From Alphaproteobacteria bacterium (GTDB lineage Bacteria > Pseudomonadota > Alphaproteobacteria > Acetobacterales > Acetobacteraceae): a stretch of 56,627 bases of DNA. A program made the translations under genes and the position numbers. The DNA lies in the NCBI GenBank assembly GCA_026400845.1, contig JAPLOH010000103.1:1-56627 (forward strand), in the 5' to 3' direction. The notes under the pieces are model-generated. The model was not told the origin of the DNA. It made no database searches and saw only the letters and a program-made list of their open reading frames with translations. Shown here piece after piece: positions 9,007 through 17,921 of the stretch (position 1 is the stretch's first letter; each line of letters starts with the position of its first letter).

Positions 9007-10488
9007 GTGTCCGGACTTTCCACCTCCTTCCAGCATACCCCCCAGGCGCAGCCCGCATCGCTGCCGGCGCCACCGCCGGTGCGGCCGCAGCCCGCCCGCC
9101 CGGCGCCGGTGACCATCCCGGTCCCGGCGGCCGAGATATTTGCCGTCGCCAACGAGTATATCGACGCCAACCGGCTCGATGCCGCGGAGCGCATGATCGG
9201 CCATGTGCTTGCCGCCATGCCGACCCAGCCGGAGGCGCTGCACACCAAGGGCCTCATCCTGTTCCGCCGCAACCGGGTCGCCGAGGCGGCGGAGCTGATG
9301 GAGCGCTCGCTCACTGCCGGCGGCTTCGGCCGGGCGACGCATTTCCGCAATATCTCCGAGGTCTACCGCATCCTCACCCGCCACGACGAGGCGCTGGTCG
9401 CCGCGCGCCGCGCCGTCACGCTCGATCCGGCCGACCCGCTCGGCCCTTTCAATCTCGCGATGGTGCTCTACGACCGGCTGGAAATCGACGCTTCCATCGC
9501 CGCCGCGCGCCATTCGGTCGACCTGCGGCCCAATTTGCCGCAGTCGCACATGAAGCTCGGCCAGGCGCTGCTGATGAAGGGCGACATGGGTCCGGGCTGG
9601 GACCACTATGAGTGGCGCTACCAGATCCCCGGCGCCCAGGCGCTGATGCCCAAGACCGAGCAGCCGCAATGGGACGGGCGCGAACTCGGTGCCGGACAGC
9701 GCCTTCTGCTGGTCGGCGACCAGGGGTTCGGCGACGTGGTGATGTTCTCGCGCTACATCCCCTGGGCGCGGGCGCGCTGCCAGGACCTGACGGTCGCGTG
9801 TTCCGCCGAAATGGAACCAACGCTGCGGCGCATGTTCCCGGGCGTCACCCTGGTGACGCGGTGGGACCTGATCGGCCCCTTCGCCTATTACTGCCCGTTT
9901 TCCGGCCTGCCGCGCCTGCATGGCACCAGGCTCGACAATATCCCGGCCGCCACCTCCTACCTGCAGGCCGATCCGCCGCGCAGCACGCTGTGGCGGGATC
10001 GCCTCGCCGCGCGGCTCCCCCCCGGCCACCGCCGTGTTGCCATCGCCTGGGCGGGCCGGCCGACGCACAACAACGACATCAACCGCACCATCACACTCGA
10101 TACGCTCAATCCGCTGTTCGACCTTGAGGGTGTCACCTTCGTCTCGATCCAGAAGGGCCCGGCCACCGCGCAGATCGCCGGCTACAAGGGGCGCGCGCCG
10201 CTGCTCAACCTCGACGCCGAGATCGTGGATTTCGAGGATACCATCGCGGTACTCGACAATGTCGATCTGTTGATTTCGGTCGATACCTCGGTGGTGCATT
10301 TCGCTGGCGCCATGGGCCGGCGGGCTTGGGCGATGATCCCCTACGCGCCGGATTGGCGGTGGCTGATGACGCGCGCGGATTCACCCTGGTATCCCTCGCT
10401 GCGCCTATTCCGCCACGAACTGCCGCGGCGGTGGGATTTGCTGGTGCCGAAGGTCGCTGATGCCTTGCGCGACTTCATCGCCCGTTGA
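9007..10488 (+). CDS. TPR protein with GT9-like glycosyltransferase domain
   Basis: A 493-residue cytosolic protein. After a Pro/Ala-rich tail (residues 1-40) come several tetratricopeptide repeats (about 40-195), then a Rossmann-like domain related to ADP-heptose:LPS heptosyltransferases (GT9): VGDQGFGDVVMFSRYIPW, VAIAWAGRPTHNNDINRT and the C-terminal ISVDTSVVHFAGAMG and DWRWL-DSPWYP. Such TPR-GT9 fusions are common in alphaproteobacteria and are suspected of modifying surface polymers or flagellin, but activity is rarely shown. The start is GTG with AGGTGAG a few bases upstream. No polysaccharide or flagellar genes lie nearby, so its acceptor is unknown. Confidence 0.8.
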   Translation: MSGLSTSFQHTPQAQPASLPAPPPVRPQPARPAPVTIPVPAAEIFAVANEYIDANRLDAAERMIGHVLAAMPTQPEALHTKGLILFRRNRVAEAAELMERSLTAGGFGRATHFRNISEVYRILTRHDEALVAARRAVTLDPADPLGPFNLAMVLYDRLEIDASIAAARHSVDLRPNLPQSHMKLGQALLMKGDMGPGWDHYEWRYQIPGAQALMPKTEQPQWDGRELGAGQRLLLVGDQGFGDVVMFSRYIPWARARCQDLTVACSAEMEPTLRRMFPGVTLVTRWDLIGPFAYYCPFSGLPRLHGTRLDNIPAATSYLQADPPRSTLWRDRLAARLPPGHRRVAIAWAGRPTHNNDINRTITLDTLNPLFDLEGVTFVSIQKGPATAQIAGYKGRAPLLNLDAEIVDFEDTIAVLDNVDLLISVDTSVVHFAGAMGRRAWAMIPYAPDWRWLMTRADSPWYPSLRLFRHELPRRWDLLVPKVADALRDFIAR

Positions 10489-10502
10489 GGACTGCGGGAA
10501 TC

Positions 10503-10514
10503 TGGTATATACCA
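10503..10514. promoter_or_regulatory. Perfect 12-bp palindrome, GntR-like operator
   Basis: TGGTATATACCA is a perfect inverted repeat in the 53-bp gap before the solute-binding protein gene. The form GGT-N4-ACC resembles operators of GntR-family repressors (general pattern GT-N(0-6)-AC). It lies 27 bases upstream of the start codon, where a bound repressor would block transcription. No gntR gene is in the window. Confidence 0.5.
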
Positions 10515-10541
10515 ACTCGATATCAAACAAGGGAGACGACG

Positions 10542-12059
10542 ATGGCCATATCTCGCCGTACCATGCTCGCTGCCGGCGCCGCGCTGCCCCTCATCGGCCA
10601 CCAGGCCCGCGCCGCCCGCATCCCGGGCACGCTGAGCTTCGGCCTCTCGACCTTTCCGCCCAACCTGTTGCCTTGGGCCAATACCGGCACCGCACAGGTG
10701 ACGGTGAAGTTCTGCGTCATGCGCGGCCTCGCCTCCTACGACAACAAGGGCCTGCTGCGCCCGGAACTCGCCGAAAGCTGGAGCCGTGACGGCGAGTCCG
10801 CATGGGTGTTCAAGCTGCGCGACGCGATGTTCAGCGATGGCCGCAAGGTGACCGCCGAGGACGTGAAATGGACTCTGGAGCAGGTCGCCGGCGAAAAATC
10901 GACCGCGTTCATGAAGAACCAGTTCCAGTCCGTCGAGCGCGTCGAGACGCCCGATCTGCGCACCGTGCGCATCGTGCTGAAGGCCGCCAACGTGATGCTG
11001 CCGGAGTGGCTGGCGAGCCCGCACATGCCGATCGTCGCCAAAGGCTCGACCGACAATGGCGGCACCGCCGTCACCGCGGGGCCTTACGTGATCAAGGCGC
11101 AGGAGAAGGGCGTCTCGATCGAGCTTGAAGCCAATCCGAAATACTACCGCGCCGGCGCGCCCAAGCTGAAGGCGATCCGCTTCATCGCCTATGCCGACGA
11201 GAACCTGCGCGTAGCGGCCCTCCAGACCGGCGATATCGACATCATCGAATACGTGCCCTGGCAGTCCATGCAGGCGATCGAGGCGGACGCCAAGCTCAAG
11301 ATGCAGAACGTCGATGGCCCGTTCATGGCGCTCTCCTTCAACGGCAACGGCCCCTTCAAGGACAAGCGCGTGCGCCAGGCCGTCGCCTTCGCCATCAAGC
11401 GCGAGGAGATCGTCAACGCCGCCTTCTTCGGCCGCGGCAACCCGCTCCAGGGCCTGCCGATCGCCCAGGGCACGCCGTTCTATGACGCCGCCGCGGCCAA
11501 GCACTGGTCCTATGATCCCGATCGCGCCAAGGGCCTGCTCAAGGAAGCCGGTGTGGCCAACGGCTTCGCCTGCACCCTGTTGTCGACCGCGCAGTACGGC
11601 ATGCATAAATCCACCGCCGAGGTGGTGCAGCAGAACCTCGCCACCGTCGGCATCAACGTCACCCTCAACCTGCCGGACTGGGCGACCCGGGTGAATCTCG
11701 GCAATCGCGGTCAGTACGAGTTCTGCGTGCAGGGCACCACGACCGACAACAACGACTTCGACGGTGCGGCCACCGTGCTCGATGGCGGCCTGCCGCCGAA
11801 CAATGCCCGCAGCGTCAATATCCCGACCCCCGAGACCCATGCGCTGTTCGAGAAGGGCCGCGCCGAGTTCGACTTCGCCAAGCGCCGCGCGATCTATGCC
11901 GACCTCACGAAGCAGTCGCTCGACGAATGCTTCCTCGTCGGCCTCGCTTGGCGAGCCCAGGGCTACGCGATGACCAAGGACGTCCAGGGGTTCACCAACC
12001 TGCCGGGCGCGATGACCTTCTTCTCCGGTATCACGTTGGAAGAGACGTTTTTCGGCTGA
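10542..12059 (+). CDS. ABC transporter substrate-binding protein, family 5
   Basis: Periplasmic binding protein of the peptide/nickel (SBP_bac_5) class, 505 residues. The N-terminus carries two arginines before a hydrophobic segment (ISRRTMLAAGAALPLIG) and a cleavage site after ARA, which fits a Tat signal. The body shows the family segments: LLPELAESWSRD-like (LRPELAESW), VFKLRDAMFSDGRKVTAEDVKWT, AGPYVI and the DKRVRQAVAFAIKREEIV helix. GGGAG at 10531-10535 gives a clear start. No permease or ATPase gene adjoins it, so it is an orphan; transporter parts must be elsewhere. A palindromic operator candidate (10503-10514) suggests regulated expression. Ligand unknown; the MlrC-like protein nearby makes a peptide plausible. 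Confidence 0.9.
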   Translation: MAISRRTMLAAGAALPLIGHQARAARIPGTLSFGLSTFPPNLLPWANTGTAQVTVKFCVMRGLASYDNKGLLRPELAESWSRDGESAWVFKLRDAMFSDGRKVTAEDVKWTLEQVAGEKSTAFMKNQFQSVERVETPDLRTVRIVLKAANVMLPEWLASPHMPIVAKGSTDNGGTAVTAGPYVIKAQEKGVSIELEANPKYYRAGAPKLKAIRFIAYADENLRVAALQTGDIDIIEYVPWQSMQAIEADAKLKMQNVDGPFMALSFNGNGPFKDKRVRQAVAFAIKREEIVNAAFFGRGNPLQGLPIAQGTPFYDAAAAKHWSYDPDRAKGLLKEAGVANGFACTLLSTAQYGMHKSTAEVVQQNLATVGINVTLNLPDWATRVNLGNRGQYEFCVQGTTTDNNDFDGAATVLDGGLPPNNARSVNIPTPETHALFEKGRAEFDFAKRRAIYADLTKQSLDECFLVGLAWRAQGYAMTKDVQGFTNLPGAMTFFSGITLEETFFG

Positions 12060-12203
12060 TCACGTCGGGGCGGACATCCATCGCGCCACCATTGTCGAGC
12101 GACTGCCCGCGCCGACCAGACCGGATGCGATGGTGTCATCGTTGCCACCAGCGCAGGATCGCCGAGCTTGCGCTCCAGGAATGCGACACTGACGTCGCGG
12201 GTC

Positions 12204-12380
12204 CGCTTGTTGAGCCGGCTGGATGTCATTGTCCTCGATGAGCCCGGCTACCTGCCGTTCGCCCAGGCCGGCGGGCAGCTCCTGTTCCACCTGATCAGCC
12301 GCCTCTACAAGCAGACCTCGGTCATCGTCACCACGAAACTGGTCTTCGGCGAATGGCCCAGCGTGTTCGGTGACGCCAAG
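12204..12380 (+). pseudogene. IstB-like ATPase fragment (IS21 family scar)
   Basis: About 59 codons that match the Walker B region of the IS21 helper ATPase IstB: LDVIVLDEPGYLPFAQAGG, then LLFHLISRLYKQTSVIVTT and FGEWPSVFGDAK. Intact IstB is about 250 residues, with a Walker A motif upstream and a DRLTHH segment downstream; both are missing here. The usual ELGYLP is EPGYLP. No istA, terminal repeats or target duplication are visible. The flanks (12060-12203 and 12381-12438) contain no gene that I recognise. Confidence 0.75.
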
Positions 12381-12438
12381 GTGACACCTTTGAATCCGAG
12401 TTTGCGCCGCGCCGGAACCCCCTTTTTGACGGCGTGCG

Positions 12439-13275
12439 CTAGTTCACCGCCACGCCCTCGACCGTAATGCGATGCATCAGCCGCCGCTGGCCGTGATAGT
12501 CGTTGATCGCGAGGTGCCACGTGCTGCGGTTGTCCCAGAAGGCGAGCGAGCCGTCGCGCCACGTGAACCGGCAGGAAAATTCTGGGCGCATGGCATGGCG
12601 ATACAGCGTCTCCAGCAGGCCGCGCGATTCCTCGGCCGTCCAGCCCTCGATATGGATGGTGAAGCCGGGGTTGACGTAGAGCGCCTTGCGGCCGGTCTCC
12701 GGGTGGGTGATCACCACCGGATGCACCGCATCCTGCGTGGCGGCATCGGCGTTGCCGAGCCGACCGTCGCCATCGCGCTGGGCGGCGCGGCCGAACACAT
12801 GGCGGCTCGAATGGACCGCGCGCAAGCCGCCGAGCGTGTGCTTCAAGCCGTCCGACAGCGCGTCATAGGCGGCGTACATGCTAGCAAACATGGTATCCCC
12901 GCCGAACGCCGGCACTTCGCGGGCATAGAGCACCGAGCCGAGAGCGGGGATCTGGTCGTAGCTGTGGTCGGTGTGCCAGCCGCCGCCGATGTTTTTGGTC
13001 TGCTCCGGCTCCTTGCGCACCTCGGCAATCTGCGGCCAGCCTTCGACGGCGCGGAAAAAGCGGTTGATATTGATTTTCCCGAACCGCTCGGCGAGCGCAA
13101 TGTGCTGCGCCTCGCTCAGTCGCTGCTCGCGGAAAAACACCACGCCCCATTGGCCAAGCGCGGCGCGGATGTCGGCGATGGTGGTGTCCGACAGGTCCCC
13201 CGCGAGATCGACCCCGTGCAACTCCGCCCCCACGGCCCCGGCGATCGGTCGTATTTCGATGGTGTTGCTGATCAT
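12439..13275 (-). CDS. TauD/TfdA family Fe(II)/2-oxoglutarate dioxygenase
   Basis: Predicted non-haem iron dioxygenase of 278 residues, which would hydroxylate a small substrate using O2 and 2-oxoglutarate. The iron-binding H-x-D is in WHTDHSYDQIP (about residues 98-108), the distal histidine in STWHLAINDYHG and the 2-oxoglutarate arginine in RRLMHRITV at the C-terminus. Family members cleave taurine, alkyl sulfates, 2,4-D and others; the sequence does not identify the substrate. The ATG at 13275 has GGGAG 6 bases upstream; the longer open frame beyond it lacks support. Divergent from the metallo-beta-lactamase-fold gene at 13424, with a shared 148-bp gap. Confidence 0.9.
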   Translation of the reverse strand: MISNTIEIRPIAGAVGAELHGVDLAGDLSDTTIADIRAALGQWGVVFFREQRLSEAQHIALAERFGKININRFFRAVEGWPQIAEVRKEPEQTKNIGGGWHTDHSYDQIPALGSVLYAREVPAFGGDTMFASMYAAYDALSDGLKHTLGGLRAVHSSRHVFGRAAQRDGDGRLGNADAATQDAVHPVVITHPETGRKALYVNPGFTIHIEGWTAEESRGLLETLYRHAMRPEFSCRFTWRDGSLAFWDNRSTWHLAINDYHGQRRLMHRITVEGVAVN

Positions 13276-13423
13276 CGGCGTGCTCCCTGGCGTGTTGGCG
13301 AAGCATCGCCCTTCGCGCGCGCCTGTCAACCTATCCGTCGCTTGCGTTGCGCCGCGCTGCTGGCTAACCCCTCTCCACCCGGCGGCCTCAATGCCGGGGC
13401 AACCAAAGATCCGGGAGCACCCC

Positions 13424-14401
13424 ATGTCCGGCTTCGCCTCCACCACCGATCTGGCCGAGAAGACCGTCTCTTTCGATGAGCTTGGACCGGGCCTCTACGC
13501 TTATACCGCCGAGGGGGACCCGAATTCCGGGGTGATCGTTGGCCCGGAAGGCGTTGTGGTGGTCGATGCCCAGGCGACGCCGGCGATGGCGGCCGAGGTG
13601 CAGGCCAAGATTGCCACCGTCACGGAGCGCAAAGTGCGGCAGATCGTGCTGACGCACTACCACGCGGTGCGCGTGCTTGGCGCCACCGGCTATCCCGCCC
13701 ATTCCGTCATCTGCTCCGACGTCACGCGGGACATGATTGTGGAGCGCGGCCAGCAGGATATGGACAGCGAAATCGGCCGCTTCCCCCGCCTGTTCCGCGG
13801 CCGGGACGGCATCCCCGGCCTGACCTGGCCGACTCAGACCTTCCATGGCCGCATGTCGCTGTGGCTTGGCGATCGGGAGGCGGAGGTGATCCATATCGGG
13901 CGCTCCCACACGGCGGGGGATACGGTGGTGTGGCTGCCCAAGGAGCGCGTGCTGTTCGCCGGCGACACGGTGGAATTCGGCGCCACCCCCTATTGCGGCG
14001 ACGCCCACTTCACCGACTGGCCGGAAACCATCCGCCGCATCCGCGCGCTAGGCGCGGAAAAGATGGTCCCCGGTCGCGGCCGCGCGCTGCTGAACGCCCA
14101 GGAAGTCGCCGAAGCGCTCGATGGCACCGAGGCCTTCACCTCGCGGCTGTTCGGCATCGCCAAGGCGGGCGTGGCGAAGGGCAAGGACCTCGGCGAGATC
14201 TATGCCGAGGCGATGGAGAAGATGCGGCCGGAGTTCGGCCATTGGGTGATTTTCGAGCACTGCATGCCGTTCAACGTCTCGCGCGCCGTCGACGAAGCCG
14301 GCGGCCTCGACCGCCCGCGCATCTGGACGGCCGAGCGCGACGTCGAGATGTGGAAATCCCTCGAAGCGGCGCGGATGAAGACGGGCGAAATCGGCGGCTA
14401 A
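13424..14401 (+). CDS. MBL-fold metallo-hydrolase, divergent metal site
   Basis: Metallo-beta-lactamase-fold protein of 325 residues. The canonical HxHxDH signature is replaced by H78-Y-H80-A-V82-R83, so the Asp and third His are absent. Later ligands are still recognisable: His in HIGRSHTAGD, Asp in LFAGDTVEF and His in FEHCMPFNVSR. One metal site could therefore survive while the second is lost. The C-terminal 100 residues are helical and outside the core fold. The substrate is unknown. A GGGAG lies 8-12 bases before the ATG. It converges on the nitroreductase gene with only 2 bases between. Confidence 0.85.
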   Translation: MSGFASTTDLAEKTVSFDELGPGLYAYTAEGDPNSGVIVGPEGVVVVDAQATPAMAAEVQAKIATVTERKVRQIVLTHYHAVRVLGATGYPAHSVICSDVTRDMIVERGQQDMDSEIGRFPRLFRGRDGIPGLTWPTQTFHGRMSLWLGDREAEVIHIGRSHTAGDTVVWLPKERVLFAGDTVEFGATPYCGDAHFTDWPETIRRIRALGAEKMVPGRGRALLNAQEVAEALDGTEAFTSRLFGIAKAGVAKGKDLGEIYAEAMEKMRPEFGHWVIFEHCMPFNVSRAVDEAGGLDRPRIWTAERDVEMWKSLEAARMKTGEIGG

Positions 14402-14403
14402 GC

Positions 14404-14991
14404 TTACGCGAGGATCGATGCTTCGTCGAAGGTGAAGCGGGGGCCGCGGGGGTGGATGGCGGCGGGGTCACCGTGGCCGAGGTTGATGAGGAAGTTGCAC
14501 TTCCAGCCGCGGTCCCACAGGAAGGCGCTTTCGACCTTGGACTTGTCGAAGCCCGACATCGGCCCGCAATCGAGCCCCGCGGCACGGGCGGCGAGGATGA
14601 AATAGGCGCCTTGCATCGAGCCGTTGCGCATCGCGGTTTCCTCGGCCAGCGAGTAGTTGCCGGAGAACCAGGATTTCGCATCTGCGTTGTGCGGGAACAG
14701 CTTGTAGAGATGATCGTAGAAATGCGGGTCATGCGCGACGATCACCGTCACCGGTGCTGCCATGGTTTTCGCGAGGTTGCCCGCGGACAGCGCCGGCTTG
14801 AGCTTCTCCTTGCCTTCGGGCGTGCGGATGAACACGAAGCGCGCCGGGGCGCAATTGGCCGAGGTCGGGGCCATTTTCATCAGGTCGAACGCCGCCCGCA
14901 GATCGTCATCGGTGACCGGTTGGTCGGTCCAGGCGTTGTGGGTGCGGGCCTCGCGGAACAGCGCGTCGAGCGCCGCGTCGTCGAGCGCCAT
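14404..14991 (-). CDS. rutE: Malonic semialdehyde reductase-like nitroreductase
   Basis: FMN-dependent nitroreductase-fold protein of 195 residues, the normal length for RutE/HadB, which reduces malonic semialdehyde to 3-hydroxypropionate at the end of the Rut pyrimidine pathway. Matches include the N-terminal [16 protein letters not shown], the FMN-binding [14 protein letters not shown] and the later [12 protein letters not shown] segment. No other rut gene is present, so a role in detoxifying aldehydes or another nitroreductase activity is possible. It is the second gene of an operon: its ATG shares one base with the stop of the upstream nfuA (TGATG at 14993-14989). Confidence 0.85.
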   Translation of the reverse strand: MALDDAALDALFREARTHNAWTDQPVTDDDLRAAFDLMKMAPTSANCAPARFVFIRTPEGKEKLKPALSAGNLAKTMAAPVTVIVAHDPHFYDHLYKLFPHNADAKSWFSGNYSLAEETAMRNGSMQGAYFILAARAAGLDCGPMSGFDKSKVESAFLWDRGWKCNFLINLGHGDPAAIHPRGPRFTFDEASILA

Positions 14992-15548
14992 CAGAACATC
15001 ACCTGCTCGACCTGGCGGACCTCCGGCACGTAGTGGCGCAGCATGTTCTCGATGCCGTGCTTCAGCGTCGCCGAGGAGGAGGGGCAGCCGGAGCAGGCGC
15101 CCTGCATGTGCAGGCGCACGATGCCGTCGCGGAAGCCGCGGAACACGATGTCGCCGCCGTCACCGGCCACCGCCGGGCGCACGCGGGTATCGAGCAACTC
15201 CTTGATTTGCGCCACGATTTCGGCGTCCTCAGGCAGGGTGTCCTCTTCGACCGCGGCGTCCTCGCCGAGGATGACCGGGCGGCCGGCGACGAAATGCTCC
15301 ATGATGGTGCCGAGGATCAACGGCTTCAGCCCCTGCCAGGTCGCGGCGTCGGACTTGGTGACGGTGACGAAATCGGCGCCGAGGAAAACGCGCACCACGC
15401 CGGGGTGGGCGAAGATGTCGGCGGCCAGCGGGGAGCGGTCGGCGGCCATGGCGGTGGCGAAATCGGCGGTGCCGCCGCCCATCACGTCGCGGCCCGGAAG
15501 AAACTTCAGGGTCGCGGGGTTCGGCGTGCTTTCGGTCTCGATGAACAT
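14991..15548 (-). CDS. nfuA: NifU-family Fe-S scaffold/carrier (NfuA-like)
   Basis: Cytosolic iron-sulfur cluster carrier of 185 residues. The N-terminal Nfu domain ([19 protein letters not shown]) is followed by the NifU C-terminal domain (about residues 112-180) with the cluster-binding CSGCP motif near residue 155. Two protomers would bind one [4Fe-4S] cluster across this CxxC pair and pass it to target enzymes. The domain order matches the alphaproteobacterial and mitochondrial NFU1 type. It is translationally linked to the RutE-like gene by a one-base overlap. Confidence 0.93.
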   Translation of the reverse strand: MFIETESTPNPATLKFLPGRDVMGGGTADFATAMAADRSPLAADIFAHPGVVRVFLGADFVTVTKSDAATWQGLKPLILGTIMEHFVAGRPVILGEDAAVEEDTLPEDAEIVAQIKELLDTRVRPAVAGDGGDIVFRGFRDGIVRLHMQGACSGCPSSSATLKHGIENMLRHYVPEVRQVEQVMF

Positions 15549-15665
15549 CGGGCTACCCTCGGGTTGAAAAGGGGACTGTCAGGGTCCGGTTGCTACATCG
15601 TCCCTCCCGGGCCGGAAGGCAAGGGGATGGCCGGGCATTGCGCCCGATCGGAAAGGAATACCGCC

Positions 15666-17246
15666 ATGTCGATTGGTCGCCGCGCACTGCTCGCCGGTCT
15701 TGCCGCGCTTCCAATGCACCGCCTCTCCCAGGCTGCCACAGCCCATACGCTGACCATCCTGCACATGAACGACTTCCATTCCCGCCACGAGGCGGTCGAT
15801 GCGCGGGCGCTGACCTGCCGGGCCGACCAGGCGCGCGAGGGGTGTTTCGGCGGCGCGGCACGGCTGGCGAGCGCGCTGGCGGCCGAGCGCGCGGCGGCCG
15901 AGGCGGCGGGGCGAAGGGTGCTGCTGCTCGATGCGGGCGACCAGTTCCAGGGCAGTCTGTTCTACACCGCGTGGCACGGCGAGGCGGAACTGGCGGTGAT
16001 GCACGCGCTCGGCACCGAGGCGATGGCGGTGGGGAACCACGAGTTCGACAACGGCCCGGCCACGCTGGCTGCCTTCGCCGCCGCCGCCCGCTTCCCCGTG
16101 CTCTCCGCCAATATCGACGCGTCCGCCGACCGCGACCTCGCCGGCAAGCTCCGCCCGCATGTGCTGCTGGAGAAGGGGCCGATCAGGGTCGGCATCGTCG
16201 GGCTCACCACCCTGGAGGCGGTGACCAGCTCCTCCCCCGGCCCGAACGTCACCTTCAACCCGCCCGGCCCGGCACTCGCGGCCTCAGCCGCGGCGCTGCG
16301 GGCGCAGGGGGCGCATCTGGTGATCGCGCTGTCCCATCTCGGCGTCGGCATCGACTATGCGCTGGCCGGGCAGATCCTCTGCGTCGACGTCTTTGTTGGC
16401 GGGCATTCGCACACGCTGCTCTCCGACAGCGAATCGGGCGCCGCCGGCCCCGCGCACCAGGCGCTGACCGGCGCCGCCGGCACCACCGTCGTGGTGCAGG
16501 CGGCCGCCTATGGCCGCTATTTCGGCCGGCTCGACCTCGATCTCGACGTCGATTTCCGCCCCATCGCCTACGGAGGAGATTGCCGGCACGTCGGGCTCGA
16601 CCTGCCGGAGCACCCCGAAGTCGCCCGCATCGTCGCCTCCTACGCCTCCCGGCTCGACGCCGTGCGCAAGCGCGCGATCGGGCGGCTCGCCGCCCCTCTC
16701 GACAACGCCGCCTGCAAAACCGGCGAATGCGCGCTGGGCAATTTCGTCGCCGATTCCATGCTCGCTTTGGTGCATGACGGCGATATCGCGCTGATGAACG
16801 GCGGCGGCATCCGCACCGGCCTGCCCGGCGGCACCATCACCCTGGGCGACGTGATGACCATGCTGCCGTTCGGCAACACCATCGCCACGCTGACCCTTAC
16901 CGGCGCCGATCTCGCCGCAGCACTCGCCAACGGACTCGGCCGCAGCGGCGCCGGTGCCTTCCCGCAAATTGCCGGCGCCCGCGTCGAATGGGACAGCGCC
17001 ACCCGCCGTATCTTGCGCCTCGAACTCCGCCAGCCCGACGGCAGTTTCCAACCAATCGACCCCGCCCGCCGCTACAAGGTGGTGACAAACAACTTCATGC
17101 GCTCGGGAGGCGACGGCTACACCGCGCTCCGCGACCGCGCCGAGAGCCCCTATGACGGTGGAACGGCTCTCGACGCCGCCGTTGCAGCCGCGATCGAACG
17201 TGGTGCCATGCCTCCCAGCCCCGACGGTCGTGTCATCCTGCGCTGA
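15666..17246 (+). CDS. Exported 5'-nucleotidase/metallophosphatase
   Basis: Bifunctional-type 5'-nucleotidase of 526 residues. A twin-arginine N-terminus (SIGRRALLAGLAALP) and cleavage near SQA indicate export, probably by Tat. The calcineurin-like metallophosphatase domain carries the two-metal motifs HMNDFHSR, DAGDQFQG, GNHEFD and GGHSH. The C-terminal nucleotide-recognition domain has MNGGGIRTG and NNFMRSGGDGYT. It would hydrolyse nucleotides or nucleotide sugars in the periplasm to recover nucleosides and phosphate. The open frame extends upstream, but the ATG at 15666 is preceded by GGAAAGGA and starts the signal peptide. Convergent with DUF2459 (30-base gap). Confidence 0.92.
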   Translation: MSIGRRALLAGLAALPMHRLSQAATAHTLTILHMNDFHSRHEAVDARALTCRADQAREGCFGGAARLASALAAERAAAEAAGRRVLLLDAGDQFQGSLFYTAWHGEAELAVMHALGTEAMAVGNHEFDNGPATLAAFAAAARFPVLSANIDASADRDLAGKLRPHVLLEKGPIRVGIVGLTTLEAVTSSSPGPNVTFNPPGPALAASAAALRAQGAHLVIALSHLGVGIDYALAGQILCVDVFVGGHSHTLLSDSESGAAGPAHQALTGAAGTTVVVQAAAYGRYFGRLDLDLDVDFRPIAYGGDCRHVGLDLPEHPEVARIVASYASRLDAVRKRAIGRLAAPLDNAACKTGECALGNFVADSMLALVHDGDIALMNGGGIRTGLPGGTITLGDVMTMLPFGNTIATLTLTGADLAAALANGLGRSGAGAFPQIAGARVEWDSATRRILRLELRQPDGSFQPIDPARRYKVVTNNFMRSGGDGYTALRDRAESPYDGGTALDAAVAAAIERGAMPPSPDGRVILR

Positions 17247-17276
17247 GGTTCGGGCCGGGGCACCTGGCCGGAAATC

Positions 17277-17921
17277 TTACCGCCCCGCCCGGCTCGCGAT
17301 CATCCGGGCGCGGACCATCGCCTGCGAGGCGAGCAGCACGCCGGCCGGATCGGCATCGAGTCCGGCCTTGTCCAGGGCGTCGATCGTCCAGGTGTTGCAG
17401 GTATAGAAGCCGGAATAGGTCGGCGCGGCGCCGTAGAACACGTAGCCGGGGAAGGCCCCCTCGCCGAGCCGGTTGAGCGCGCCGTCGGGCGCCTTCTCGA
17501 AGCTGTCCCACAGGAAATCGGCGAGGCGGTCGAGTTCGGCCTGGGTCACCTTGATCGGCACCATCTCGACATTGGTGTACATCTCGGCCGGCGAGCCCAC
17601 CAGGGCGGTGGTCAGGAGGGCGCCGGGGCCGGGGAGGATGGCGGTGAGCATGTCCAGCGTGTCGGTTTTCACCTTCTGCATGTAGAGCCGCTCGCCGAAG
17701 CCGAAGCTGAAATAGCTGGCGCCGGGGAAGATGCTGTGCAGGCGGGTGAGCCCGCCGGTGACGCGGCGGGCGGGGATCGAGACCTCGGTATGCCACTCGT
17801 GCACCAGCACGTAGATGGTGGCATCGGCCACCTGTGGTGAGGAGGCGGGGGGCGGATCGGCCGGTTTCGGCGCCGGCGATACGCAGCCGGCGAGCAGCAG
17901 CAGAACGAGCAGGCGGATCAC
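17277..17921 (-). CDS. DUF2459 lipoprotein
   Basis: A 214-residue exported protein of the DUF2459 (TIGR02117) family, of unknown function. The GTG start at 17921 puts a lipoprotein signal (MIRLLVLLLLAGC) at the N-terminus, counting the GTG as Met and residue 2 as Ile. Family landmarks are VHEWHTEVSIP, YFSFGFGERLYM and TCNTWTIDALDKAGL; the conserved His and Cys in these suggest an NlpC/P60-like fold, which is an inference. The start overlaps the stop of the LtnD-type gene by 4 bases (17918-17921), so it is the last gene of the pip/ltnD/DUF2459 operon. Confidence 0.82.
   Translation of the reverse strand: MIRLLVLLLLAGCVSPAPKPADPPPASSPQVADATIYVLVHEWHTEVSIPARRVTGGLTRLHSIFPGASYFSFGFGERLYMQKVKTDTLDMLTAILPGPGALLTTALVGSPAEMYTNVEMVPIKVTQAELDRLADFLWDSFEKAPDGALNRLGEGAFPGYVFYGAAPTYSGFYTCNTWTIDALDKAGLDADPAGVLLASQAMVRARMIASRAGR

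Noticed and set aside
8869-10299. Upstream extension of the M81 gene on the minus strand
   Set aside because: The extension is antisense to the TPR protein; the family's N-terminus starts at 8868 with a ribosome-binding site.
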